From Zeimonas sp046347945 (GTDB taxonomy: Bacteria; Pseudomonadota; Gammaproteobacteria; Burkholderiales; Burkholderiaceae_E): DNA of 64,000 nt. The notes below the pieces were generated by a model. It had not been told where the DNA came from and made no database searches. It saw nothing but the letters and a program-made list of their open reading frames with translations. The stretch spans positions 248,001 to 312,000 of the forward strand of contig JAXMFB010000003.1 in the NCBI GenBank assembly GCA_046347945.1. Direction: 5' to 3'. Positions 17,175 through 25,848 of this stretch are shown here, piece after piece; position 1 is the first letter of the stretch, and each line of letters begins with the position of its first letter. A program made the position numbers and the translations under genes.

Positions 17175-18761
17175 ATGACACTCGACAGGATCGTCCGTCG
17201 CAACGCGCTGCGCTTTCCCGCCAGGGCGGCGTTACGGACGGATACGCGCAGTCTCACCTGGCAGGAACTCGACCGTCGTGTCGACCGGGTCGCCAATGCG
17301 CTGCATTCGCGCGGCCTGGTCGCCGGCGACCGGGTTGCCGTGCTGCTCGGCAACTGCGCGGAGATCGTCGAACTGTACTTCGGGATCGCGCGCGCCGGCC
17401 TGATCGCGGTGCCGCTGAACTGGCGGCTCACGAACGACGAGTTGTCGCGACTGCTCTGCCAGGCCGAGCCCGCGCTGCTGGTCATCGGCGCGCCGTTCGT
17501 GGAGCCGTTCCGCGAAACCCTCGCCTCCGGTGCAAGTCCCGCGCGGCGCTGGATCGTCGGCACCGGATTGCCGGGTGCGGAGCAGTACGAACAGGTGGTC
17601 GAGCAGGCCCACGACGTGGCGCTCGAATCGAAGGCGCCCGAAGACGAGCCGTTCGCGATCTTCTTCACCAGCGGCACCACCGGACTGCCCAAGGGCGCGA
17701 TGGTCTCGCATCGCAACCTGGTGGCGAACGCGTTCAACCAGTTCGTCGCCGACGGCAGCCGGCCGGATGACGTGAATCTCGTCGCAACGCCGCTCTACCA
17801 CATGGGCGCGGTGTTCATGGCGGTCACGTACATGCTGCTCGGCTGCACGCAGGTGGTGCTCGACAAGTTCGACCCGCAGGCCTGGCTCGATGCGGTCGCC
17901 CGGCACCGGGCGAGCGTCTCGCTGCTCGTTCCGACGATGATCAACGCCGTCGTCAACCATCCGGCGATCGGGAAGGCCGACCTGGCCAGCCTGCGCTGCC
18001 TCTTCTACGGCGGCGGGCCGATGCCGCCGAAGGTCCTGCGGCGGGCGATGCAAACCCTGCCGTGCGGGTTCACGCAGGGCTACGGGCTGACGGAGACGCT
18101 CGAAGCCACGTTCCTGGTCGCCGCAGACCACGTGCTCGATGGCGACGAGCACCAGCAGCGGCGCCTGGCCTCGGCGGGCCGAGAGGCGGTTGGCGCCGAG
18201 GTGCGGATTGCCGTGGCCGATGGCCGGGACGCCGCGCCCTTCGAGGTCGGGGAGATACTGGTTCGCAGTGAATCGGTCATCCCCGGCTATTGGAGGATGC
18301 CGGAGGAGACCGCACTGGCGATCCGCGACGGATGGTTCCACACCGGCGACCTCGGCTACCTCGACGACGAGCGCTACCTGTTCGTGGTCGACCGCATCAA
18401 GGACATGGTCGTCACCGGCGGGGTCAACGTCTACACCAAGGAGGTCGAGGCGGTCCTGTTCGAGCATCCGGCGGTGCTGGAGGCGGCAGTTCTCGGCTTG
18501 CCGGACGACCAGTGGGGCGAGGTCGTCGCCGCCGCCGTCGTCCTGCGCCCGGGATACACCGTCTCGGCCGGGTTGCTGGTCGAACACTGCCGGCAATCGC
18601 TGGCCGGCTTCAAGAAGCCACGCGTGATCCATTTTCTCGACGAGTTGCCGCGCAACCCGAGCGGCAAGATCCTCAAGCGCGAATTGCGGCGCCGGCTGTC
18701 CGATCGGGCCGACGAGCCGCCGGCGCCGCAGGCCTCGTCGCCGACATCTCTTCGGTCCTGA
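17175..18761 (+). CDS. Acyl-CoA synthetase (AMP-forming) in the mutase operon
   Basis: 528-residue fatty-acid-type ligase. FTSGTTGLPKG is at 164-174, with QGYGLTET, the hinge FHTGDLGYLDDERYLFVVDRIKD and the C-terminal lysine in NPSGKILKREL. The ATG at 17175 comes 19 nt after the small mutase subunit. It likely loads the pathway's starting acid, or a free-acid intermediate, onto CoA. The presence of a ligase in each divergent unit suggests either two related substrates or activation at two stages of one route. Confidence 0.88.
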   Translation: MTLDRIVRRNALRFPARAALRTDTRSLTWQELDRRVDRVANALHSRGLVAGDRVAVLLGNCAEIVELYFGIARAGLIAVPLNWRLTNDELSRLLCQAEPALLVIGAPFVEPFRETLASGASPARRWIVGTGLPGAEQYEQVVEQAHDVALESKAPEDEPFAIFFTSGTTGLPKGAMVSHRNLVANAFNQFVADGSRPDDVNLVATPLYHMGAVFMAVTYMLLGCTQVVLDKFDPQAWLDAVARHRASVSLLVPTMINAVVNHPAIGKADLASLRCLFYGGGPMPPKVLRRAMQTLPCGFTQGYGLTETLEATFLVAADHVLDGDEHQQRRLASAGREAVGAEVRIAVADGRDAAPFEVGEILVRSESVIPGYWRMPEETALAIRDGWFHTGDLGYLDDERYLFVVDRIKDMVVTGGVNVYTKEVEAVLFEHPAVLEAAVLGLPDDQWGEVVAAAVVLRPGYTVSAGLLVEHCRQSLAGFKKPRVIHFLDELPRNPSGKILKRELRRRLSDRADEPPAPQASSPTSLRS

Positions 18762-18766
18762 TCGCT

Positions 18767-20524
18767 ATGAACAGCCCGTACGTGCCGCCGCTCACCGATC
18801 TGCGCTTCGTGCTGAACGAGGTGCTCGGGTACGAGCGGCTGTTCTCGCAGCCGGCATACCGGCACGCCGACGCCGAGGTTGCCGACGCGGTCCTTTCCGA
18901 GGCAGGCCGCCTGGCTGTCGAGGTGCTCGCGCCGCTCGGTCCGGGCGGCGATGCGCACGGCGCGCGCTTCGAGGACGGGCGCGTGACGATGCCACCGGGC
19001 TTTCGCGAGGCCTACGCGCAGTACGTGGAGGGCGGATGGCCCGGCCTGGACATGCCACGCGAGCACGGAGGCCAGGATCTCCCGCTGGTCCTTCAGGCGG
19101 CGTTCGCCGAACTGGTCAACGGCGCATGTGTCGCGTTCGGCATGCTGCCGTTGATGGAGCGCGCGGCGACGCGGTTGCTGATCGCGCACGCGCGACCCGA
19201 ACTGGTGCAGCGCCTGGTACCGTCGATGGCGGCGGGAACCTGCGGCGCGACGATCTGCATCTCCGAGCCGCAGGCCGGCTCGGACGTCGGGCGCATTGCG
19301 ACCCGTGCGCGTCCCGATGCCGGGGGTATCCACCGCATCAGCGGGACGAAGATGTTCATCACGTACGGCGACCACGACCTGACCGGGCAGATCGTCCACA
19401 TGGTCCTGGCCCGATTGCCGGGCGCGCCGCCCGGCACCCGCGGCCTGAGCCTGTTCGCGGTGCCGAAATGCCGGCTGGGCGGCGACGGTGCGGCCCCGGA
19501 CAATGGCGTCCAGATCGTCCATGTCGAGCGCAAGATGGGACTGAAGGCGTCGCCCACCTGCGTCGTCGAGTTCGATCACGCCGAAGGTTACCTGGTCGGC
19601 GAAGAGCACGCAGGTCTCAAGGCGATGTTCACGATGGTGAACGCCATGCGCCTGGAGGTCGCGGTGCAGGGCGTGGCGATCGCCGGTGCAGCGACCGCGA
19701 GGGCGCTACGCTACGCGACCGAACGCACGCAGGGCGGAGCGCCCGATTCGGCGCCTCCGGCGATCATCACCCACGCCGACGTTCGGCGAATGCTGCATGA
19801 GATGCGCGCCCGCACCGAGGGGATGAGGGCGCTGGTGCTGGAGGCTGCGTTCCAGCTCGACCTGTCCCGCTGCGGCGTACCCGCCGAGCAGGCCGACGCG
19901 CTGGCGATTGCCGAGTGGCTGCTGCCGGTATGCAAGGCATGCTGCTCGGAGACCGGCTTCGAGGTCGCGAACCTGGCGGTACAGGTGTTCGGCGGCCACG
20001 GCTACATCTCCGACACCGGTGTCGAACAGTACGTCCGCGACAGTCGGGTGATGTCGATCTACGAAGGCGCGAACGGCATCCAGGCGCTCGACCTGGTCAT
20101 GCGCAAGCTCGCGCCCGACGACGGCCACCGCTATCGCCTGTTCGTCGAGCGCATCCGCGCCGATCTTCGCCGGCTGTCGGGCAGCGCGGGCGTCGAGCGC
20201 ATCAGCCGGGCGCTCGACGACGGTCTGGCGCGGCTCGATGCCTGCACCGGCGCGCTGCTGGCGTCGCTTCCTGCCCGGGCGCGCGATGCCGAAGCGGGCG
20301 CGAGCGCGTACCTGAAGATGGTCGGCCTGGTCGGCAGCGGCTGGATGTGGTTGCGCATGGCGGTGGCGGCCGAGGGGTCGCCGCTGCAGCGGACGAAGCA
20401 GGCGCTGGCCCGGTTCCACGCGGAGTACCTGATGGCCGAGATCGCGGTCCTCGAGCGGCGCGTACTGCTCGGGGCGGCGGCGCTCGACGAACTCGACGGT
20501 GCAGACCTGGCGGCCACCGAATGA
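18767..20524 (+). CDS. Acyl-CoA dehydrogenase, long DmdC/AidB-like type
   Basis: 585-residue flavoprotein of the long acyl-CoA dehydrogenase subgroup that carries an extra N-terminal segment (PPLTDLRFVLNEVLGYE) and a C-terminal helical domain of about 120 residues, as in methylmercaptopropionyl-CoA dehydrogenase DmdC. The FAD/substrate loop is ICISEPQAGSDVG (163-175). The catalytic base is Glu433 in IYEGANGIQALDLV. The ATG at 18767 is 5 nt after the ligase stop. It should introduce a 2,3 double bond into an acyl-CoA and pass electrons to ETF. Substrate is unknown, and a branched or functionalised short acyl-CoA is plausible. Confidence 0.87.
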   Translation: MNSPYVPPLTDLRFVLNEVLGYERLFSQPAYRHADAEVADAVLSEAGRLAVEVLAPLGPGGDAHGARFEDGRVTMPPGFREAYAQYVEGGWPGLDMPREHGGQDLPLVLQAAFAELVNGACVAFGMLPLMERAATRLLIAHARPELVQRLVPSMAAGTCGATICISEPQAGSDVGRIATRARPDAGGIHRISGTKMFITYGDHDLTGQIVHMVLARLPGAPPGTRGLSLFAVPKCRLGGDGAAPDNGVQIVHVERKMGLKASPTCVVEFDHAEGYLVGEEHAGLKAMFTMVNAMRLEVAVQGVAIAGAATARALRYATERTQGGAPDSAPPAIITHADVRRMLHEMRARTEGMRALVLEAAFQLDLSRCGVPAEQADALAIAEWLLPVCKACCSETGFEVANLAVQVFGGHGYISDTGVEQYVRDSRVMSIYEGANGIQALDLVMRKLAPDDGHRYRLFVERIRADLRRLSGSAGVERISRALDDGLARLDACTGALLASLPARARDAEAGASAYLKMVGLVGSGWMWLRMAVAAEGSPLQRTKQALARFHAEYLMAEIAVLERRVLLGAAALDELDGADLAATE

Positions 20525-20576
20525 CGGCACACGCGGCGACACGTTTCCCGATGCCCCGCGATCCGGAACACGACCG

Positions 20577-22595
20577 ATGACTCGCTCCAGCCTCAATCCC
20601 TTGCTGCAACCGCCCACGCGCCCGATGCCGCGCCACGTCGCGATCATCGGCGCCGGTTCGATCGGCCCGGACATTGGTTACTACCTGAAGAGCGCGCTGC
20701 CGTCGCTGTCGCTCACGCTGGTCGACCTGCAGCAGGCGGCGCTCGATGCCGCGCTGGCACGCTTTCGCGGCTATGCCGAGAAGGCGGTGGCGCGAGGCAA
20801 GATGAAGGCCGCCGAGCGGGACGCCGTGCTGGCCGGCATCGCCGGCACGACCGACTACGACGCGATCGCCGGCGCCGACTGGGTGCTCGAGGCGGCCACC
20901 GAGAATCTGGCGCTCAAGCGCCGTATCTTCGCCGAGGTCGAAGCGCGGGTCTCGCCCGACGCGATCATCACGTCGAACACCAGTTCGCTGCCGGCCGCGC
21001 GGATCTTCGCCGATCTGCGCCACCCGCGCCGCGCCACCGTCACCCACTTCTTCGCGCCGGCCTGGCGCAACCCGGCGGTGGAAGTCATCGACTGGCCACA
21101 GGCCGATCCGGCGCTGGTCGCGCACCTGCGGCGCCTGTTCTGCGAGACCGGCAAGCTGGCGCTGGTCACGGCCGATGCGCCGTGCTTCATGCTCGACCGG
21201 ATCTTCGACAACTGGTGCAACGAGTCGGCGCTGCTGCTCGAGCACGCCAGCGCCGGCGAAATCGACAGCGTTGCGGCCGACTACGTGCACGCCGGGCCGT
21301 TCTTCGTGCTGAACCTGGCGCGCGGCAACCCGATCATCGTCGAGACCAATACGCTGCAGGCCGACGAAGAGGGCGAGCACTACCGGCCGGCGCCGATCTT
21401 CCGCTCGGTGGAGAACTGGATCACGACCAAGCCGAACCAGCGGCTCGAGGTCGCGCCCGACACGGCGGCCGCGGTGCGCGAGCGCCTGCTCGGGGTGCTG
21501 TTCTCGCAGTCGGTGGACATCCTCGATCGCGGGATCGGCGAGCCGGCCGACCTCGACCTGGGCTGCAAGGTCGCGCTCGGCTTCAAGCGCGGCCCGCTCG
21601 AGCTGATGCGCGCGCTCGGCGAAGCCGAGACCGCGCGCATCCTCCAGCGCTTCGCTCGCGAGCGCCCCGGCATGCCGATGCCGAAGCGCCCGCTCGCCCA
21701 CTACCAGCGCTTCGAGCGCCACGTGCTGGTCGACGACGTCGACGGGGTGAAGGTGATCACGCTGCGCAGGCCCGAGGCGCTCAATGCGCTGCACGACGAG
21801 ATGACCGACGAGATCCTCGCGGTGATCCGGCGCCACGAGCACGACGACGCGGTCGCCGGCTTCGTGATCACCGGCTACGGCACGCGCGCGTTCTGCGCGG
21901 GCGCCGACATCGGGCGCTTCCCGTCGATGCTCGGCGACGCCGAGGCGTCGGCGCAGTACGCGCGCGACTGCTCGCGGCTGCTGGTGCACCTCGACGCGAT
22001 GGCCAAGCCGGTGGTCGCGGCGCTCAACGGCATGGCGCTGGGCGGCGGCTTGGAGCTGGCGATGCGCTGCCACGCGCTGGTGGCGACGCGCGACGCGTGG
22101 ATGCAGCTGCCCGAGGTGACGCTGGGCATCCTGCCGGGCATCGGCGCAATGGTGGTGCCTTACCGGCGCTGGCCCGCGGCCGCCACCGTGTTCCACGAGA
22201 TGCTGCGGCGTGGCGAGCGGCTGAAGGCGGCGCGCGCCCACGAGCTCGGCATCGTCGATGCGCTGGCCGACGACCCGCACGCGCTGGTGCACGAGGCGGC
22301 GCAACGGGTGCGCACGCTCGCCGGGCGGCGAATGTCGATTCCCGATGGCCCGGTCGAGGTCCCGCCGTTCGCGGGCCAACAGGCGCCGACCGCCGCCGGC
22401 GGCATGGCGCTCAGCCGCGCCACCGTGGCGCTGATCGAGCGCGCGGTGCGCGAGGCGGCCGCCGCGCCCACGCTCGCGGCGGCGCTCGAGATCGGCTACC
22501 GCGCATTCGGCGAGAGCGCCTGCACGGCGGCGGCGCGCGAAGGCATCGCCGCCTTCCACGAGCGGCGCGCGCCCGACTTCGGGACATCCGGATGA
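20577..22595 (+). CDS. 3-hydroxyacyl-CoA dehydrogenase / enoyl-CoA hydratase fusion
   Basis: 672-residue bifunctional protein with the dehydrogenase first and the hydratase last, opposite to FadB. The NAD fold begins AIIGAGSIGPDIG (residues 22-34). The dehydrogenase catalytic His is in VTHFFAPAWRNPAVEVI, and Ser in SNTSSLP. The crotonase half, from about residue 390, has the oxyanion loop RAFCAGADIG and both catalytic glutamates, in LGGGLELAM and LPEVTLGILPG, so hydratase activity is expected. It would convert an enoyl-CoA to a 3-ketoacyl-CoA, directly after the upstream dehydrogenase. The 52-nt gap to the previous gene has no obvious signals. The ATG at 20577 gives a short leader before the NAD fold; Met17 is an alternative start. 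Confidence 0.88.
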   Translation: MTRSSLNPLLQPPTRPMPRHVAIIGAGSIGPDIGYYLKSALPSLSLTLVDLQQAALDAALARFRGYAEKAVARGKMKAAERDAVLAGIAGTTDYDAIAGADWVLEAATENLALKRRIFAEVEARVSPDAIITSNTSSLPAARIFADLRHPRRATVTHFFAPAWRNPAVEVIDWPQADPALVAHLRRLFCETGKLALVTADAPCFMLDRIFDNWCNESALLLEHASAGEIDSVAADYVHAGPFFVLNLARGNPIIVETNTLQADEEGEHYRPAPIFRSVENWITTKPNQRLEVAPDTAAAVRERLLGVLFSQSVDILDRGIGEPADLDLGCKVALGFKRGPLELMRALGEAETARILQRFARERPGMPMPKRPLAHYQRFERHVLVDDVDGVKVITLRRPEALNALHDEMTDEILAVIRRHEHDDAVAGFVITGYGTRAFCAGADIGRFPSMLGDAEASAQYARDCSRLLVHLDAMAKPVVAALNGMALGGGLELAMRCHALVATRDAWMQLPEVTLGILPGIGAMVVPYRRWPAAATVFHEMLRRGERLKAARAHELGIVDALADDPHALVHEAAQRVRTLAGRRMSIPDGPVEVPPFAGQQAPTAAGGMALSRATVALIERAVREAAAAPTLAAALEIGYRAFGESACTAAAREGIAAFHERRAPDFGTSG

Positions 22596-22649
22596 GGGGC
22601 GGGAACAGGTTCGCCAGGCACAGTCGACGCAGCACGGTCGAGGTCGGCT

Positions 22650-23450
22650 GTGTTTGATCTCGACGCGTTGCTCCGGGGGTCGCGCGCCGAGTTGGCGCGC
22701 TGCATCTCGCTGCTCGAGAACGACGGTGTGGGTGCATCCGCGCTTGCCGCGGCGATCGCGCCGCATCGCGGGCGTGCGTGCGTCGTCGGCATCACGGGCC
22801 CGCTCGGGGCGGGCAAGTCGTCGCTGGTCGGCGCGCTGACAGGCGAATGGGTCCAACGGGGGCGCAGCGTGGCTGTGCTGGCGATCGACCCGTCGAGCCC
22901 CATATCGGGCGGTGCGCTGCTCGGGGACCGGATCCGGATGGGCGGGCACGCGCAGAGCGATCGCGTGTTCATCCGCTCGGCATCGTCGCGCGGACACGCG
23001 GGCGCCCTCTCGGGAAGCGCGAACCGGATCGTCGACGCGATGGATGCCGCGGGCTTCGACGCGGTCATCGTGGAGACGGTGGGTGCCGGGCAGTCGGAAG
23101 TCGCGATCCGCCGGCTGGCCGATGCCTGCGTCGTCGTGCTGCCGCCCGGGCTCGGCGACGAGATCCAGGCGATCAAGGCGGGCATTGTCGAGATCGCGGA
23201 CATTCTGGTGGTGAACAAGGGGGACCGACTCGACAGTGCGCAGACGGTTCGCGATCTCCGGCTGGCTTCTCGCCTGCGTCGCCGGCAAGGCTGGGAGGTG
23301 CCGGTGCTGCGCACCGTGGCCACCACCGGCGAGGGGGTCGATGCGCTCGTCGACCGCATCGACGACTTCGTGCGGACGTCCGGTATCGGCCGGCGACTGG
23401 CGCACGGGACCGGGGCGCATGGCCCCGGCGCGGGGACGATCGGAGTGTGA
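22650..23450 (+). CDS. MeaB/ArgK-type G-protein chaperone of the B12 mutase
   Basis: 266-residue P-loop GTPase of the MeaB family. Walker A is GPLGAGKSS (50-58), followed by the family signature DPSSPISGGALLGDRIRM, the switch ETVGAGQSE and the base-recognition motif NKGD (usually NKAD/NKVD). MeaB proteins gate the loading of adenosylcobalamin and protect mutases from inactivation. The start is GTG at 22650. It is shorter than typical MeaB (over 300 residues), mainly by trimming of the N-terminal arm and the C-terminal dimerisation region. Its place in this operon argues that the mutase is a working, dedicated enzyme. Confidence 0.9.
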   Translation: MFDLDALLRGSRAELARCISLLENDGVGASALAAAIAPHRGRACVVGITGPLGAGKSSLVGALTGEWVQRGRSVAVLAIDPSSPISGGALLGDRIRMGGHAQSDRVFIRSASSRGHAGALSGSANRIVDAMDAAGFDAVIVETVGAGQSEVAIRRLADACVVVLPPGLGDEIQAIKAGIVEIADILVVNKGDRLDSAQTVRDLRLASRLRRRQGWEVPVLRTVATTGEGVDALVDRIDDFVRTSGIGRRLAHGTGAHGPGAGTIGV

Positions 23451-23454
23451 ACGA

Positions 23455-23474
23455 GCCCCCGGGAGGCCGGGGGC
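23455..23474 (+). terminator. GC-rich stem-loop after the MeaB gene
   Basis: Arms GCCCCCGG (23455-23462) and CCGGGGGC (23467-23474) with a 4-nt loop, 5 nt after the GTPase stop. There is no T-run, so at most a weak or Rho-assisted terminator or an mRNA stabiliser. Confidence 0.35.
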
Positions 23475-23548
23475 GCACGACTGCGGGCCGCTCCGGTGCC
23501 CGGGACCTGCACGGGCGCTACACTGGTGCGTCGATTCCGGAGGGTGTG

Positions 23549-24511
23549 ATGCCCCGCTTCCAATCCCTGAAGTACGCGCGCGACCGCACGAACCCGCGCG
23601 TGGCGCGGATCACGCTGAACCGGCCCGAGCGGCTGAACGCGATCGACGAGCGCATGCCGGGCGAAATCCGCCGTGCGGTCGAGCTGGCGAACGCCGACGA
23701 CGAGGTGCACGCGATCGTGCTGGCCGGCGCCGGCCGCGCCTTTTGCGCCGGCTACGACCTGCAGGCTTTCGGGGAGGGGATCGTCGACCATCCGTGCCAG
23801 CAGGAGTCGACGCCGTGGGACCCGATGCTCGATTACCGCACGATGAAGCGCTTCACCGAAGACTTCATGAGCCTGTGGCACAGCTACAAGCCGACGATCG
23901 CGCAAGTGCACGGCCACGCGGTGGCCGGCGGCAGCGACATCGCGTTGTGCTGCGACCTGCTGGTGATGGCCGACGACGCGCGGATCGGCTACATGCCCAC
24001 GCGCGTCTGGGGCTGCCCGACCACTGCGATGTGGACCTTCCGGCTCGGGCCGATGCGCGCCAAGCGGATGATGTTCACCGGCGACACGATCGACGGCCGG
24101 ACAGCGAAGGAGTGGGGGCTCGCCACCGATGCCGTGCCCGCGACGCAACTCGACGAGACCGTGCGCACGCTGGCCGCTCGCATTGCGGGCGTGCCGCGCG
24201 GCCAGCTGATGATGCACAAGCTGGTCGTCAACCAGGTGCTCGAGTCGATGGGGCTCGAGCAGGCGCAGATGTTCGCGACCGTCTTCGACGGCATCACGCG
24301 GCACGATCCGGAAGGGATGTGGTTTCGTCGGCGCGCGCAGCTGCACGGCTTCAAGGACGCCGTGGCCTGGCGCGACTCGGGTCGGCCGATTCCGGAGGGG
24401 GCCGAAGCGCAGGCGCTGGTGGCGCAGATGGAGCGCGAACTGGCGCGCCCGCGGGCCGGCGAGCGCGCGGGCGGCGCGGCGCAGAAACCCGGGCGCCGCA
24501 GGCGGCCTTGA
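23549..24511 (+). CDS. Crotonase-fold protein lacking the classical hydratase glutamates
   Basis: 320-residue enoyl-CoA hydratase/isomerase superfamily member. The oxyanion loop RAFCAGYDLQAF is intact. The position of the first catalytic Glu is Asp130 (AGGSDIALC), and the second is replaced by Thr151 in YMPTRVWGCP. The C-terminal about 60 residues are longer than usual and end in a basic tail. It may be an isomerase, hydrolase or decarboxylase-type crotonase rather than a hydratase. GGAGGG lies shortly before the ATG. It is separated from meaB by 98 nt including a stem-loop, so it may be only partly co-transcribed. Convergent with the GGDEF gene. Confidence 0.83.
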   Translation: MPRFQSLKYARDRTNPRVARITLNRPERLNAIDERMPGEIRRAVELANADDEVHAIVLAGAGRAFCAGYDLQAFGEGIVDHPCQQESTPWDPMLDYRTMKRFTEDFMSLWHSYKPTIAQVHGHAVAGGSDIALCCDLLVMADDARIGYMPTRVWGCPTTAMWTFRLGPMRAKRMMFTGDTIDGRTAKEWGLATDAVPATQLDETVRTLAARIAGVPRGQLMMHKLVVNQVLESMGLEQAQMFATVFDGITRHDPEGMWFRRRAQLHGFKDAVAWRDSGRPIPEGAEAQALVAQMERELARPRAGERAGGAAQKPGRRRRP

Positions 24512-24530
24512 GTCGCGTCCGGCCCGACGA

Positions 24531-25724
24531 TCAGACGGCCGGCTCGGCCAGCATCTCGCCGGAGCGCACCACGCGATTGCGTCCCTCGGTCTTCGCGCGG
24601 TATACGCAGTAATCGGCGTGCACGAGCACCCGCTCGAGCGACTCGGCGTCGTCGACCGGCACTGCGCCGATGCTGGCGGTGAGCACGATCGTCGAGGGCC
24701 CGGCTCGCATCGGCGCCGCCTCGAGCGCCCGGCGCAACTCGTCGATCGTCCGGTTCGCGTCGGCGTGGCTGCTGCTGCGGATCAGCGCGCAGAATTCCTC
24801 CCCGCCGTAGCGGCCGAGCAGGCCCGAGTTCTTCAGCGCCTTCTTCAGCACGCGCGCGGCATGCCGCAGCGCGCGGTCGCCGACCGAGTGGCCGAAGCGG
24901 TCGTTGACCGACTTGAAGTGATCCAGGTCGATCATCAGCAGGTGATGCACCGCGCCCGCCGCGCGGCGACCGCGCAGCCGCTCGCGCGAAAGCTCGAAGA
25001 AGTGCCGCCGCGAGTGCAGTCCGGTCAGCTCGTCGGTCGTGGCGCGGCGGTGCAGCTCGCCCGAGATGCGCGCGTGCAGCATCATCTGCACGATCATGGC
25101 GAGCGCAATCGGGCTCAGCGCGAACAGCAGGCCGAAGCCGACCTGGGCGGGGCTCGGCGCGAACACGCCGCCGGCGGCCGAGTGCACGCCCATCAGCGCG
25201 GCGATGCCGCGCAGCAGGTGGACGAGCGCGTAGCCGGCAAAGAAGGTCGCCAGCGTGCGCACGTAGGGCTGGTGCCCGTACGCGTCGGAGCGGCGGATCG
25301 CGTGGACGCATACGGCCACCCAGACGAACTGCACGGCCGAAGTCGCGAGCACGCGCTCGCCGACGGCGTCCGGATCGCTGCCGAGCCAGCCCCACAGCGC
25401 CGCGAGGCCGGCGACCTGGCCGACGAAGAGCCAGCCGGGCGGCGCGCGCCCGAACAGGCGCAGCGTCGCATGGGTCGTCAGCACGATGCCGACGGACACC
25501 AGCCAGTTCGTTCCACCGTAGCTCAGCCAGTCGGGCAGGCCGGCGCCGCGCAACGCGAGCAAGCTCAGGCCGACCGCCATCGCCACCAGCGCCAGGGCGT
25601 AGTGGCGCATCGCGGTCGCTGCCGGCCGGTACATCCGCGCCAGGCCCATGAACGCCGTGGCGCCCAGGGCCGTCGTGCAGGCGCCCACGAGGAAGATCGT
25701 GCGCAGGTCGAACAAGGCTGTCAT
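24531..25724 (-). CDS. Membrane-anchored diguanylate cyclase (GGDEF)
   Basis: 397-residue protein with about seven predicted membrane helices in the first 230 residues, then a GGDEF domain (from TDELTGLHSRRHFFE) with the active-site motif GRYGGEEF. It should make cyclic di-GMP from GTP in response to a signal sensed by the membrane region. The RxxD inhibitory site normally five residues before GGEEF is absent (KNSG instead), so the product would not feed back at that site. There is no partner gene nearby, and it separates the mutase island from the leucine genes. Confidence 0.9.
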   Translation of the reverse strand: MTALFDLRTIFLVGACTTALGATAFMGLARMYRPAATAMRHYALALVAMAVGLSLLALRGAGLPDWLSYGGTNWLVSVGIVLTTHATLRLFGRAPPGWLFVGQVAGLAALWGWLGSDPDAVGERVLATSAVQFVWVAVCVHAIRRSDAYGHQPYVRTLATFFAGYALVHLLRGIAALMGVHSAAGGVFAPSPAQVGFGLLFALSPIALAMIVQMMLHARISGELHRRATTDELTGLHSRRHFFELSRERLRGRRAAGAVHHLLMIDLDHFKSVNDRFGHSVGDRALRHAARVLKKALKNSGLLGRYGGEEFCALIRSSSHADANRTIDELRRALEAAPMRAGPSTIVLTASIGAVPVDDAESLERVLVHADYCVYRAKTEGRNRVVRSGEMLAEPAV

Positions 25725-25848
25725 CTCCCCGGCAGCGTAGCGTTCCGGTCTGGCGGCCGGGGATGCCGGTGAACGGCGCCCGACAGGCGGGGCATCCGGT
25801 CGGAGGAGCGCCCGCGCGGTGTTAGCATCGCCGCAACAGGAGATGCCC

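Noticed and set aside
10279..18761. The two island acyl-CoA ligases as a recent tandem duplication
   Set aside because: Their sequences differ throughout, including motif wording (SSGSTGRPKG versus FTSGTTGLPKG), so they belong to distinct subfamilies.
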